From Siphonodentalium dalli (taxonomy: Eukaryota > Mollusca > Scaphopoda > Gadilida > Siphonodentaliidae), in contig CP136066.1 of NCBI GenBank assembly GCA_032622095.1, positions 174,221,164-174,285,163 of the forward strand: a stretch of DNA of 64,000 nucleotides, given 5' to 3'. The notes under the pieces are model-generated. The model was not told where the DNA came from, made no database searches, and was given only the letters and a program-made list of their open reading frames with translations. Position 1 is the stretch's first letter; every line of letters begins with the position of its first letter. The position numbers were made by a program, and so were the translations under genes. Shown piece by piece: positions 1 to 12,165 of the stretch.

Positions 1-1753
1 ATTTATGGCTGGAGCCATAAAATGGCGTAAATTAAAATACGAATTTCCTTGTACAAGACGTAATCAAATTATAATTGAGGGATACTGGATTAGTAAACCC
101 ACTGCACACATGATCGTTTGAAACATTATGCTGATACGGGGAGAAAACTCAAGCCACTCACTGACTAGTGACGATACAATAACATAAATGAGTACATGGG
201 ACTAGTATGCATATATAATATCACTTTTATTTGATACATTTGGTTGAAATCTGTACAAAAATTACTCGACAACAACAATTTGTATTTTTGCATTCCGGTA
301 AATTTGCCATCCGTAACACTACTTCGTACTCAACATACTTTCAAATAATGGAAAAATTGTTACCTTATTCTCCGACTCAGAGACTATAGAAACCAACAAC
401 AACATTTGGGTACAGTATCCCTTTAAGCTTGAAAATCGATCTCCATGCATGCATCTTCGCCCATATCGAGGATTGAACCACTCATCTATTATAGCACAGC
501 CTGTGGTGGATCTAATATATACATAATGTGTTTTGGAGCCGTATTTCGGTGGCGGCCTGCATGGCCGATTGCATGGATCGGGAAATTTGTGGGACATTCC
601 TCGGCGGAATGCGGGGTTTTATCTTATTTCTTCGTTTCTCCAAAACGAAACAGACTCAAATGTTGTTGTTGGTTTCTATAGTCTCTGAGTCGTAGGATAA
701 GGTTATTTGAAAGTCTGTTGAGTACGAAGTAATGTTACGGATGGCAGATTAGCCGGAATGCGAAAATTCAAATTGTCGTTGTCGAGTAATTTGTGTACAG
801 TTTTCAAGCTTGTTCAAGCTTGTACACTTGAACCAAATACAAATGCTGTCACTATATATAGCCTTCTATCAAAAGTTTATGCCGATTGCATTCAGATTGA
901 GGGTATTCCTAAAACATTTCCATATTCCAGCAGCTGTCAGAAAATTCCAACGCCTATTTTGCGACGATAAAATTGTGTCCAACTATTGGCATTTCAGTCT
1001 AACAAATATGACCGAAAGCTCAAATCCCGACCATACTCTTGCATGTTCTCAAATGGTTGGGAAATTAAATTATAGAACAATCTCAATCATTGTTCAGATA
1101 ACCGCAAACGTTCCAGCTGTCAGAAAATTACATTCCAACACCGCCCATTTTACGATGGCTGAACCTTTTCCAACTATTAAAGCCATTTAAGTGTAATCTA
1201 AAAAAAATTGACAGAAAGTGAAAATGAACAGTATCCGATCCGACAACGACATCTTGACATATTAATGATATTTTACACAATATAAAATTGGTTGGAAAAT
1301 TAGAAAAATCTCCATCTATTTTCAGATTGAAATTTCCAACTTAAAGGGGTACTGTACGCCAAATGTTGTTGTTGGTTTCTATAGTCTCCGAGTCGGAGAA
1401 TAAGGTAACAATTTTTCCATTATTTGAAAGTCTGTTGAGTACGAAGTCATGTTACGGATGACAAATTTACCGGAATGCAAAAATACAAATTGTCGTTGTC
1501 GAGTAACTTTTGTAAAGTTTTCAACCAAATGAATCAAATAAAAGTTATATTATATGCATACTAGTCCCATATAATCATTTAAGTTATTGTATCGTCGCTA
1601 GTCAGTGAGTGGCTTGAGTCTTCTCCCCGTATCATAATATTTTAAGCGATCGTGTGTGCGATCGGTTTAACAATCCAGTATCCCTCAATTACTGTTTTTG
1701 ATTACGGTAATTCGTAATTTAATTGACGCCATTTTATGGCTCCAGTCATAAAT
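1..1753. mobile_element. Large inverted-repeat element (about 430-bp arms)
   Basis: The first roughly 430 bases reappear as reverse complement at about 1341-1753. Both arms contain the tract with GTTGTTGTTGG, the CTCCGACTC segment, the GAGTACGAAGT segment and, at the outer edge, TTTATGGCTCCAG. This is a long terminal-inverted-repeat or fold-back element. The left edge coincides with the window start, so its true end may lie outside. The open frames inside (for example 810-1190) match no family I know and look fortuitous. No transposase is seen. Confidence 0.7.
654..815. repeat. Third, internal copy of the arm sequence
   Basis: This block has the same order of motifs as the right arm at 1355-1520 (GTTGTTGTTGG, then GAGTACGAAGT, then TTGTCGTTGTCGAGTAA) in the same orientation, with more substitutions. 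It suggests an earlier insertion or partial tandem duplication inside the element. Confidence 0.6.
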
Positions 1754-2416
1754 TCAATTTATATCAAATTATTAACTTTTAAATTTTAAGATAGCCTATT
1801 AAAGGCACGTGAGGCCTTAATTTTCGAAAATATCATATTTGTTCCAAACACCGTAAACAGAAAAACATTGAAACGCATACAGTTTCATTCATATATACCA
1901 TGACCATCGGTAAACAGCATGTTATCATAAATACCTACTATATTTTACCTAAGCAAGAGGCTGATTGAGTTACAGAGTACAGCACAATTCTACTGGCTAA
2001 TCACAAACAAATGACATAAACGCTCTTTATTAGTTCCATATCAGGAATTCACCAACAAATAACGCTCTTTATGTTTACCATCATAATATAAACAAACACC
2101 AGAAAAGTAACTTTTTATGCCTTTGTTTACATAACAATGGTTAAACATATGAGAATACCATACTGTTTATGCGATATTTCTTATTTATATACGGACAAAG
2201 TCTGTCTACAATTTGATGTTCTTTCTGTTTGTGGCGGTTTTTGACGGGTGGAAATATTTTCACAGGATACCCACCGCCAAGACCAACCGTACCTTTAACC
2301 TGAGCGTTTACAGAATACATCTTCGACTCAAATTACCTATGTTTCTATATATTATCGATATTAGATCGTTGTTGTCACCTGAAATTTAATGAAAATGGCA
2401 TACAGTACCCCTTTAA
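1341..2416. mobile_element. TTAA-bounded inverted-repeat element (overlaps the one above)
   Basis: TTAAAGGGGTACTGTA at 1341 is mirrored by TACAGTACCCCTTTAA ending at 2416. The same sequence, also reversed, occurs near 405-425. Two pairings are therefore possible, and this may be a neighbouring element sharing the same terminus. TTAA at both ends is the hallmark of piggyBac-type insertion. No coding region is recognised inside. Confidence 0.5.
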
Positions 2417-2719
2417 ACATTTTTTTACCGTGCATGTGTATATCGGTTAGTCCTTCAAAACGCTGACTAATATTCTAATAGTTGTTGTCTTTTCTAGTGC
2501 GGCATATATATAATACGCTTATAAGACAAGAAAACCATAGTCAGAAATGGTAACGCCACCAAGATCATTTTTTTGCCATAAATATAAATTATAATATAAT
2601 TATACTATAAACTAGCTTTCAAATTTTATGTGGGAAATTTGCATACTTCCATATTTCAAGTTTTCCTGTTTCTCGTGTTATACATTACATTCTTCAAACT
2701 GTCTTCTTTATTACACAAG

Positions 2720-3262
2720 CTGATGGGCCCGACTTCGTCCGGGCTGTTTCCCATCTGATTTCCGGAGAAAGGCGCGATTTGACCTTGAATTGGTCAAGGT
2801 CAGGTCAGGGTCATGATTTGACCCGTCCAAAACACCCCCACCCCGGAGAAAAGTACCCCTAGGTATCAAATTTCGTCGAAATCCGTCCGTTTTACCCAAC
2901 TTGACCTTTAATTAACAATTTTGAAGGTCAAGGTAAGGTCGGAGTCATGATTTGACCCGTCCAAAACACTCCCCCGACAAAAGTACCCATAGGTATCAAA
3001 TTTCGTCGAAATCCATCCGTTTTACCCGATTTGACCGACCACATTGAAGGTCAAGGTCACGCCGAGGTCAGGATTTGACCCATTCAAAAGACTCCCCGGA
3101 CAAAAGTATCCCCAGGTATCAAATTTCGCCGAAATTCGTCAGTTTTACCCACATTGACCTTGCATTGACATTTTTAAAGGTCAAGGTCAGGTCGGGGTCA
3201 CGATTTGACCCGTCCAAAACACTTCCCGGACACAAATACCCCTAAGTATCAAATTACGTTGA
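2720..3262 (+). mobile_element. Helentron-like non-autonomous element with about 130-bp tandem units
   Basis: The block opens with CTGATGGGCCCGACTTCG, a form of the head seen in the 38-49 kb array. It continues with four degenerate repeats, each holding a TTGACC..GGTCAAGGTCA part followed by GACCCGTCCAAAACAC (about 2820, 2958, 3079, 3207). There is no coding capacity. The assignment to Helentron-associated elements rests on the tandem core plus the conserved head and is an inference. Confidence 0.5.
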
Positions 3263-3329
3263 AATATATGGAAAGCCGAAGAGGCCATGTTAGTTGCCAC
3301 TTGCTAGATATACAACGCACGACTTGTCG

Positions 3330-3491
3330 CAGTTTTTTAAAGGTGTTTCAAACTAGGAGATAGAAGTATTTTGCGTTTCAAATGGTGATGAATTAGAGTA
3401 TTTTATTCAAATTTTATGGCATAAATTGTTTTTAAAACCGTATATAATATAACGAAAATGAATGACTCCAAAATTAAGTGGGCCTTTAAAC
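3330..3491. mobile_element. Truncated MITE, GTGGGCCTTTAA family
   Basis: This is the right-hand part of the family seen whole at 13284-13653. It has TTTATGGCATA, AAAACCGTATAT and the terminus AATTAAGTGGGCCTTTAA. The left half is missing or too degraded to see. Confidence 0.55.
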
Positions 3492-3737
3492 AAAGTCACA
3501 ATTGCAGTTAGGCTCATCTCATACTCGTCTATTCAGCGATATCCTGCTGCGAAGTTTGTTATAGCCTCCATTATTCATTGAGCGTTATAGTCCCATTGTT
3601 ATAATTCGCCTTTAACAGGCGTACTCTTGTTTCAGATTATTGAGACATTAGGTCACACGTAATGACATTAAATCGCAGGAAACATAGCAATTGTGTGGGC
3701 TGCTTGGCGTGAATATGTAATGATAAATAAGGTCATA

Positions 3738-4560
3738 CGTAATGACATTAAACTCAAGAAAACCCGCGAAAACAAAACAAAATCACATTTAATGTTTTAA
3801 GTTATTTCCTTCATAAAAAGAATCTTCGTGATAATGAACCCTTTCAATACTTTAGAAAATAGAATTAACCTTAAAATAACAAAAACCATTGGAATAGAGA
3901 ACCTTCGGAATAACGAACCTTCGGATTGGTGAACCTTCGGAACTGCGAACATTCAGAGAAATTTTGGAATAGTGTACCTTCGGGATAGTGAACCTTCGGA
4001 ATAGAGACATGCCCCCCAATATTCATATTATATGTCCAGATTTCAAAGGTATGGGCCCATAAAATTCTAAATTTGGCCCTTAAAATATTGAACCCCAAAT
4101 TGGAGCCCGCACAGAACAGCACTTAAGTCAACTGTACCTGTGTCATGTCCCAATGCAGAAGGGTCCATATATATATACCACAACATTCATATTATATGCC
4201 AAGAATTCAAAGGTATGGGCCCACGTAATCACATTAAATCTCAAGAAAACCTGCGAAAACAAAACAAAATCACATTTAATGTTCTAAGTTATTTCCTCCT
4301 GTATCGGTATGCGCGCAGGATCAGTTCGTATGTGAGCGCACACTCCATGAAAAGAATCTTCGTGATAATGAACCCTCTCAATACTTTAGAATATAGAATT
4401 AACCTAAAAATAACAAAAACCTTCGGAATGGAGAACATTCGGAATAGCGAACCTTCGGAATAGTAAACCTTCGAAATAGCAAGTATTCAGAATAGAGAAC
4501 CTGCGGAATAGTGGATCTTCGGGATAGCGAACCTTCATAATAGAAACATGTCCCCACAAT
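3738..4560 (+). repeat. Direct duplication carrying short GAACCTTCGGAATAG repeats
   Basis: Two copies lie in direct orientation, about 3738-4030 and 4222-4560. Each starts with a tract containing AAAACAAAACAAAATCACA, then ATGAACCCT, then a run of the roughly 16-base unit GAACCTTCGGAATAG with small variants (3890-3990 and 4420-4540). No gene is recognised. The frames at 3871-4122 and 4140-4463 read through these repeats and look fortuitous. Confidence 0.6.
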
Positions 4561-5300
4561 TACACTGGTGACGTAAACACATGTGCTAATCTTTGTTGAA
4601 CTATCGTCACTCTATCGGAACGATTTTACTCAAGTACGAAATACCTAACCATAATACATTCAACCAGTGGATTATCGATCGTCCGCTCGAACATGAAAAT
4701 CTGCGTACCAAGCAACACCACGATGTGGCGTAATAATAGGTTTACGGTTCTTGATCATGCATGGCTTAATTAGCTTCGCCCGCCAGATTAATTCACTAGA
4801 TTAATTTGTTTCCCATTCCGCATTATGTTCCATTGCTTGACAACAGTATACTGGTGTATTTTTGTCCATGGCATGGATTTTATCCCCACTTACGCCCACT
4901 GCATGCAGTTGCATAATGTACATGTAGCCCCCGGTATGTAGCTCATTATACCCAGTAACGAAGTTATGGGTGGAGGTTATACAGGAATCAGCGTGTCCGT
5001 CCGTCCATCAGTCTATTGACGCAACTTTGTCCCGAGCTTTTATTCCTACATTTTCCGGTAATTTTTTAAAGCATGGTAGATAGTTAATACCATGGGAACA
5101 TGTGCACATGCGACTATATGAGGTCCGTCCGACATTTCTTCACAATTACATGCAGCAACATCCATAATTTTTATCTTATTTTACTTGAGCAAGTTTGTCA
5201 GTTGTTTTCCGGAAGTCGGTTGTTTCCAAGTGCGGTGGAGTTATGATCAGTTATTTTTCGGTGAAACTAATATATAGCCCTATATAATGGTATACGTTCA
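4560..5300. other. Intergenic, no gene recognised
   Basis: I see no convincing exon. Bases 4950-5180 hold an old repeat fragment with CCGTCCGTCCATC and GTCCCGAGC, a type common in marine invertebrate genomes. The rest is unassigned AT-rich DNA. Confidence 0.4.
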
Positions 5301-5302
5301 TA

Positions 5303-5707
5303 CGCTGGCAAGTTTGCACGGTATGTTTTTGCGGGCATTTCGCCATAGAAAACCACATGGTGCCAGAATATGAACGGAAACATGCATATATAACATGCAT
5401 CTTTACCAAAGCTAACGACATGAGAAGTAAACGTTCTGTAGCTCCACTTGTGAGGGTGCTACTGTAATTTGCCTTCAAATACCTGTATGGTTGATACTTG
5501 CGAGATAATTGCATGGTATTTACAGGCAATTTCCGGTAGCATCGCAACAGGTGGAACTACAGAGATTTTAATTCGCACATAGTTAGCTGTGGTACAGATG
5601 CATCTTATATGGTTGTTTCCGTTCATATTCTGTCACCATGTCGTTTTCTACGACAAAATGCCCGCAAACCATACCGTGCAAACTTGCCAGTGTATGAACG
5701 TACCCTT
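5303..5707. mobile_element. MITE with ACGTTCATAC..GTATGAACGT ends
   Basis: The left end ACGTTCATACGCTGGCAAG is mirrored by CTTGCCAGTGTATGAACGT near 5683-5703. Both arms continue into TTTGCACGGTATG and TGCGGGCATTT. A second, cut copy is at 8856-9175. There is no coding capacity; the frame at 5251-5547 reads through it. Confidence 0.65.
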
Positions 5708-6329
5708 GCAGTCTATGTAAACATACAATCAGATTCATAATGATACTATTTTTTTATATGTGGGTATGTAGTTTACTCCAGACTGGAACGTACCCAAAGG
5801 GTGGTCAAACAGAACAAAGTTCTGGTATTGTCCTGTTTCATTGCGATATAATATTTGCATTTGCTTAATGCTATTCATGTGTGCCCTTGCAGGTGTGCCA
5901 CGATAAGATTGTCATTTGAAAACCTTTTTAAACAGTTTTAAAATAGGGGAAACCCCGATTTTTATGAATTAAGGTGCGACTGCATGCTCTAATTCCACAA
6001 TGTCGTGTACTTTGATTTCTTATGTTTTTTGTTCAAGTGGGTGCGACGGCAAGCGACAAGATATATCGCCCCATCAAAGCTATGGGGGAGTTCTAATTGC
6101 ATGTCCATTTCCGCCCGTGTACGACGTGTAGTGTTCGTTATCGCGCGCGATATAATTATGTATTACGCTATGAATCATACGTGAATGGTCGAGCATCCTG
6201 TCAGGCCGACCATGCACTTTAAATCACCAGTCAGATAACTCAGGATTTTTCCCCGAAAAAGTTAGGTTTAGCAATAACTTCCTCGTCGCGATAAGCGCGC
6301 GCGCCCCTTTGAACAAGACCGCATGTTGG

Positions 6330-6780
6330 CAAGCCTGCAAATATATATAGCGTGCCTGTCATTTGCAGAATGAGGTTCCCAGAGGGTGAATTTAGTGATG
6401 GTACCCCGCACAGCGGGCTAGCATCACCAAATTCACCATCTGGAGACCTGATTCTGCTTAGGCATCATCTTCTGTGAAGTATCTATAGTATCAAATTAAC
6501 ATTGTTTTTAGTTACGTTTTCCATTCTGGAAGTTTCTATATCCCCTAATTTGCAGAAGGTAAAATCCATAATTGAGGTGCCCAATGGGTGATCATCACCA
6601 ACTTCAACTGGGGAACTTCAATCTGATCCTAGATCTACCATAGCAGTTGAGGGCCTAAGCAGAATGAGGTCCCCAGATGGTGAATTTAGTGATGCTAGCC
6701 CGCTATGCGGGATAGCGTCACTAAATTCTCCCTCTGGGGACCTCATTCTGCAAATGACAGACACGCTATTTACAGGCTTG
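6330..6780. mobile_element. hAT-like double-hairpin MITE with perfect 8-bp target duplication
   Basis: The element starts CAAGCCTGCAAA and ends TTTACAGGCTTG. It is flanked by a perfect direct repeat CATGTTGG (6322-6329 and 6781-6788). Inside are two palindromes built on GCAGAATGAGGT..GGTGAATTTAGTGATG, each folding back around GCGGG, separated by about 180 bases. An 8-bp target duplication is typical of hAT transposons. No transposase is present, so it must be moved in trans. Confidence 0.8.
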
Positions 6781-6892
6781 CATGTTGGCCTTCCCAATGG
6801 TATACGTGTGAATAGTCACGAGCGTTTGTAAAACAACTATAATCAACCAGACTTAGTATATAGATTTAAAAAATAGTTCACTTGTTCTTACT

Positions 6893-7156
6893 ATAAACCC
6901 GTTTATGACGGTATAGCAACGCTGGTGCAGCATTAAAAATTGTTTTCTCTTATAACATATATGCGAGTCTCCCATAGGGATCCTCTCGTATATAAGAGAA
7001 TGCACTGGCTTACAAGCTCATGGTAAATATTGTTAGGCTAATGTATTATCTTGTGTATGCGAGCTCCCTATATATGGGAGATTCGCATATATAAGAGAAT
7101 GTATTGACACAGGGTTTTCATGAAATTTCAGGAAACTCCAGTCATGAAAGGGTTAA
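6893..7156. mobile_element. TTAA-type double-palindrome element
   Basis: The element contains GCTGGTGCAGCATTAAA, then a palindrome (TATGCGAG with TATAAGAGAATGCACTGGC), a spacer with AAATATTGTTAGGC, a second palindrome ending ATAAGAGAATGTATTG, then ACAGGGTTTTCATGAAATTT and GTCATGAAAGGGTTAA. The same order recurs at 25575, 26200 and 27615. The left terminus is diverged. Confidence 0.65.
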
Positions 7157-7366
7157 TTATCCTCCAATATCGACATTTCGCATGTCAAAACCATTATTAT
7201 ATAAATATACAGCTACATTAGCGATCAAATTTGTCAAATTATTCAAATAAAATATTAACACATTTCAATTAAAAAAATATTTGAGTAACTATTGCGATCA
7301 GCAATGTTTTTATGTTTTTGTTTTAAACGAATTGTTTTTACATTAATTTCTACACGGCATAATTAT

Positions 7367-8069
7367 TGCTGAAGGGGTAATTGTTGCCACAGTTTGATGA
7401 GCATGGTACCCAGCTTTAGGAAAAGCTGCTTTGGGTACCCAGATTGACCTTTGCATTGTTTTGAACACAGATATGAGGAGGAAATATCGCATGCTATCAA
7501 ATGGCACTTTGGTAATCATCTTTAAAATTTATATTTCTAACTAATATTTGTTTTTCTCGGCAATATAACTGTATGATTTACGATAACGTATATATGTAAC
7601 ATAACACCGCAAACGTTAAAGTGATGTGAAGCACTCCGGTAGGGTGATCAAATAGAAATTAACATAACCTTGGGCAAAGTAATAATTTTTACAAATATTA
7701 TATCGAAATTGACAACACACACGGTCATTCTTATATATGAATTAAATGCAGTGACCCTCAATGGCATAATAATTTTCATTAGTTTATCGCTGATAGATGC
7801 GTCCCGAATCGAGTAGTAAATATTTACAATTGAGCGTTGTTTGGACGATGTTTTCTATGAAGTGGTGTGGTCGATTTGCTTCAGATTTTCGGTTAAGTTA
7901 GTAGAATATTACATTCCTTCAGTTGGAATAGCGCATGAGTACTAACTTAACAATTTCCCGCACCCGAACAAGTCCATAATATGTCTTTAAGCTGGGTAAC
8001 CAGAACACCTATTCCAAAAGCTGGGTACCCAACACACAAAACGTTGGCAACAATGACCCCTTCAGCCAT
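7367..8069. mobile_element. MITE with GCTGAAGGGGT inverted ends
   Basis: TTATTGCTGAAGGGGTAAT at the left is mirrored by ATGACCCCTTCAGCCATAA at the right. Just inside, TGTTGCCA mirrors TGGCAACA. Sub-terminal GGTACCCAGCTTT mirrors AAAGCTGGGTACC. The interior is AT-rich with no recognised protein. Confidence 0.7.
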
Positions 8070-8202
8070 AACAATATAACAATAGTTTCAAGCTGCGATA
8101 ATTCGTTATTATGAAGAATTATTAATAATGATATCTGTTGAAATAAGAACAATCTCAATATATTTTCCCACATTATGCATGGTGATGATTGATTGTCATA
8201 CC

Positions 8203-8661
8203 TTAAAGATGCATAATCAGAACTAACGCTCCCAAATTGCTATTTCTTTGGCTCCTTGTGTAAACAATATTTGAATCGAGTCGATGAAGCCACCCATCAA
8301 AGCTCAGAGTGATCAGATATCTATTTAAAAAAAAGAGTTATTTACCGAGATATGTAATTTTTGGCGGCCTGGCAAATATTCGTCAAGCCGACGGTCTCAA
8401 CCAAATTGCGGATGAAGATGGATAACTCTAAAATATAGTGGCTTTAGTGTTAGATATTTAACAATCCGGCCAAATTTCGTTGAAAAAAATGTTGACAAAT
8501 AACACGTTTTGCATGGGCTATTTTATACTATAGTTGACTATAGTTAGCATTATTTGGGGGCAATTAATCGATTCTGATAAGAGAAGCGGCATTTCATAAA
8601 ATGTTGTTGTTGTTAGAATCTGATGATATGGGGATCATCGAATCAGATTGAGTACCTTTAA
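8203..8661. mobile_element. TTAA MITE, AGGTACTCAA family (copy 1)
   Basis: Bounded by TTAA, with the right end GATTGAGTACCTTTAA. The interior has ATTGCTATTTCTTTGGCT, GAATCGAGTCGA, CAAAGCTCAGAGTGATCAG and GATAACTCTAAAAT in the same order as the copies at 19688-20147 and 35345-35823. The left terminus is diverged (TTAAAGATGC). Confidence 0.7.
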
Positions 8662-8855
8662 TTGCTGATACATGAATCTATACCCACTGGGTGTGGGGGT
8701 GGGGTTGCGTAATTCCTTTGAGGACGTGGATGAAGATTTCCATGCAAAATTCACTGTATATATGAAACATGCATCTTGCATTACATTTGCTTTCCTATCC
8801 CTGAACGAAACTACAAGTGGCACGACTGAGAGACATATCAATTATTCTTCTAAGG

Positions 8856-9175
8856 GTACGTTCACACACTGGCATGTTTGCACGGTATGGATTGCGGGCA
8901 TTTCGTGGTAGAAAACGATATGATGCCATAATATGAACGGAAGCAAGCATATAAAATGCACCTGCACCACAGCTAACTACGTGAGAAGCATGCAAAATCT
9001 ATTTGGTTCCACCTGTAGTTATGCTACCGAAATATGTCCGTAAATGGCATGCAATAATCTCACAAGAATCAATCATGCAGGTATTTGAAGGCAAATGACA
9101 GTTGCACCGATACAAGTGGAACAACATAAATTTTACTTTGGTAAATATGCATGTTTCCGCATATTCTGGTACATA
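8856..9175. mobile_element. Truncated second copy of the GTACGTTCA MITE
   Basis: Starts GGTACGTTCACACACTGGCA, then TTTGCACGGTATGG and GCGGGCATTTCG, in parallel with 5303 onward. The right terminus is lost where a TA microsatellite begins. Confidence 0.6.
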
Positions 9176-9182
9176 AGCGTGA

Positions 9183-9185
<3 letters not shown>

Positions 9186-9262
<77 letters not shown>
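9186..9262. repeat. (TA)n microsatellite
   Basis: About 38 uninterrupted TA dinucleotides. It creates a spurious frame with a Tyr-Ile run on the minus strand. Confidence 0.98.
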
Positions 9263-9264
<2 letters not shown>

Positions 9265-9771
9265 CAAATAACTTAAATGACAAAGGGTTCAATGTGCTTG
9301 GAACAACTGATTCCCTTTAGGGTACCAATATATGAACCAAATTTTCTTGAAGCGAATTTCAATATTGAGCTAATAATCAGTCAGCTTTCACTCATGGGTG
9401 CTATATGTGTGTGTCGCACAATCCCCAACATGTTGGACAGAATTTTCAACAATTGGATTTTTTTTTTCTGTAATTATGGTTTTGTACAAACTGTTAGGTA
9501 TTTCCTACATTGGGACAATTCCCCCCAGGCGGAACATTTACTATAACTGGTATCTGCATGGTTTAAATTGCCCAACAAGAGGAAGCTTGAGGTACTACTA
9601 TAGTAGTCGAAACATCCTATAACCGGCAAGAGTTTGCAAATTGAATTTTTCCCGGGTGTTGGAATTTAGATTTGGTCTATTCGAAAGTGGGCACTGGCCT
9701 CCACGGATGACAACCGAAGATCATCAAACCACGGTCGTGTCAGATTAAATTAATTTGAGTTGAAATCTCAC

Positions 9772-10398
9772 CTTTGAAGCTCTTGTACAATCACTGTGGT
9801 TGATAACGTTCCAAACTTTCGTTTTTATTTTCTGCCACTTGGATTCTTCGTGCCTGGAAAACCGCCGCGTATTTCCGAAGGTCTCGTTCCTGTCCACCTC
9901 GAGTTTTTCCAGAGCTTTGAGAGTGGAGTGCCAGGAAGCATAGTTCGTCCAACAACATCTTTCTATATCGCGGTCATCAATACCCCAGAAGTCCAGCTCA
10001 TGTTTGATAGAAGGTCCACAAATCGTCGCTGGAACATGCAGTTCTCCAGTTCTAAAATAATTAAGAACAACCTTGAACATTTCCGGATCGGCATCGAAAA
10101 AATACTCTCCCGTTGTTGCTCTGTGGTGAGCTCGCATGAATTCTTGATCTGTAAGCTTCGTTCCGCCAATTCTATCGAGCGTTGACCGGTGAGTTTCGAA
10201 AATTTTCCCTCCGACATTCACTGAAATTGTTGGTTCCTTCTCAAAATGTTGTCTTGAACGGTTTGCAACAATTTTTCCAGGACCACGCTTTTTCGAACGG
10301 TGTCTAAATTTATGGTCACTTGATCTCATGACGAACGAGCAGTGTTTGTTTCTTATTATCCCGTTATTGCCTGTGCATCTGAGCCGAGACACAAACAT
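9772..10398 (-). CDS. Voltage-gated potassium channel, first coding exon (T1 domain, Kv3/Shaw-like)
   Basis: The exon encodes 209 residues of a Kv alpha subunit. Residues about 57-152 form a full T1 (BTB/POZ) tetramerisation domain that sets subfamily-specific assembly in the cytoplasm. Visible motifs are NVGG (61-64), TGEYFFDADPEMF, the helix LNYFRTGELH, CGP and DFWGID. The zinc site of non-Shaker channels, H-x5-C-x20-CC, is intact at H121, C127, C148 and C149. The tail KWQKIKTKVWNVI resembles the pre-S1 linker. The frame then meets a strong donor, AAAG/GTGAGA, right after codon 209 (phase 0), where S1 would begin. Met24 is an alternative start. The first 50 residues are basic and unlike Kv3 N termini I know. 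S1-S6 and the pore are not found in the 9.7 kb downstream, so the next intron is very long or the gene is broken. The subfamily call is from overall motif likeness. Confidence 0.85.
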
Positions 10399-10462
10399 TG
10401 TATAGTGTATACAAGAGGTTGTTACGCTTCGTCGAGTTCTTCGCCTCCCTCTTTGATGCGGC

Positions 10463-10472
10463 GTATATATAT
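10463..10472 (-). promoter_or_regulatory. Candidate TATA box of the Kv gene
   Basis: On the minus strand TATATATAC lies about 65 bases upstream of the Kv start codon. The distance would suit a short 5' leader. This is sequence likeness only; many TA tracts occur in this window. Confidence 0.25.
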
Positions 10473-10479
10473 GAGCAAT

Positions 10480-11190
10480 TTGTCGAACTCTTAATTTTCA
10501 AAGCAATTGAATTTTTGATATCTAATTTGCCTATGAATTAATAAGTCCACCCTCAACTTGCAATGGCTTCATCAAGCGCAAACTTTTTGCATTAGCGTTC
10601 CATTGGGTGGTGAAGTTAAGTGCCTCAAATGCTTGCCTCAAACAGGTTCATGATTTGTATAACTTTAAATAATGCGATTATACAAGAACGATTTACGGAA
10701 CCTGCATGGGTCATGCACTTACGCTTATCCTTTTTAATCGGTTTAACGTATTATATGTAGGCTGTTTTGGTATGTAATCCTATACTTTGTAATCACTGCC
10801 TATATATTGGTATCAAACGGTATTCTCGTTTCTCCCTTCGGATTGTTTTTTTGTTTTGGTTAACCTTGGTTTTGTGTAACCCGTTCTTGCAGATTACAGA
10901 TTTATTCACTCATGCACATGTGGTCATAGTATGACATTGGAGCATTCAAGTTGACATAAATATGTTTACAAAGAGTAATACAATGTACGCATGCGTGGTA
11001 AGTATACAATACACAATACTCAATGGCGGGGTTGTATGTGGGGATCTTTTCGTTATTAATAAGTTAATTTTTGGTTATTCGTGATCGATGTCGGGTCTTA
11101 TCCTTGGGGGGGGGGGGGGGCGTTAGTATAGTTGTTGTGTTGGTGAATAACGGCTAGGCCTATATGCCTATATATATGTTTAATCATTAT
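10480..11190. other. Upstream of the Kv exon, no gene recognised
   Basis: AT-rich intergenic DNA with no convincing exon on either strand. A poly-G run lies near 11107-11121. Confidence 0.4.
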
Positions 11191-11192
11191 CA

Positions 11193-11688
11193 TCATGGTA
11201 TTCCTTGTCTGACAAGGGCATATCTCATGAAGGCAGCTACATTTATCAATATCTTGTTATTCCGTGAATTGTAAAGAGCACTTAATTTGAGCGCATTTGG
11301 TCTTTTGTAATAGAATTTTTTTATGTATTTCTTTCGGAGGTCATCAAGATTCGTACATTCAAGAATGAGGTGGTATTTATCACCTAGTTTTTAGTTACAG
11401 AGATTGCATTTCCGTTCCTCATTTGATCCATGGTCCAGTTTCACGGGCAATTCTAAATATAGAATATAAATACATGGTTGTGTGTATACGGAATTTCATC
11501 AGGCATGCCACATGCAGTTTTCTGATTTTCAAGTGATATATAATATTCTTTGCCGAAATTTGGTTTTGTAATGCGATAGAATGTGCACTTGCTACAGAGG
11601 CGTTAATATATAACCTCGCCATTTCTGAATGAATTGGTCCATTGAACAGGTCTTGACCAACTGATAAATTGATTCGTTTCCGGTACAC
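11193..11688 (-). pseudogene. Relic of a LINE reverse-transcriptase ORF, C-terminal end
   Basis: Read on the minus strand, about 11193-11430 encodes a stretch with the CxxC...H....C arrangement (CNLC, then GDKYHLILEC), followed by LRKKYIKKFYYKRPN and a hydrophobic helix ending at a stop at 11193. This matches the zinc-finger-like C terminus of non-LTR retrotransposon ORF2 proteins of the CR1/Jockey-type group common in marine animals. One in-frame stop lies just after CNLC. The preceding open frame 11419-11688 appears to continue the same protein after a frameshift. It is a dead fragment; no reverse-transcriptase core is seen. Confidence 0.6.
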
Positions 11689-12165
11689 ATTGGTTCAACC
11701 AAAAAGAGGAAATTCCCAATTCTTCAAGATTTACTTTTTTTGGTATAATGGAGCCAAATATGATTGATGGTTTTCTCCTCGCATGTAGTTGTCATAAAAA
11801 TGATAAACTAGTACAGTTTCAAAGGCAATAATCTTTCACAATTCATGTTCATGATTCTTCCCCAGTATGAGAGGTGTCTGATTTTCAATTTAGTCTCTAC
11901 CGGGTATATACCAGTTTCACCATATACAATTTAAGGTGTGTCAAGGTGGAAGATTTTAACCCAAGTTCCGATTTAAGAGACCAGAATTACAATTTTTCAA
12001 ATGCTCGCGTATTTTCGAAACCCCATACGTCGGATCCGTCCATATATGTCATTATTTGAACTGTTGTTTTTTCATATAAATTTCAAGATATTTGTAATGA
12101 TCGACTATTTATGTGAAAAAAGGAGGGTTATTTAGCTCAGCTTTGAGCTGTTGCCATGGCTTGGT

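Noticed and set aside
9796-10217. Overlapping frames at the Kv exon
   Set aside because: They lack the T1 motifs carried by the 9772-10398 minus-strand frame.
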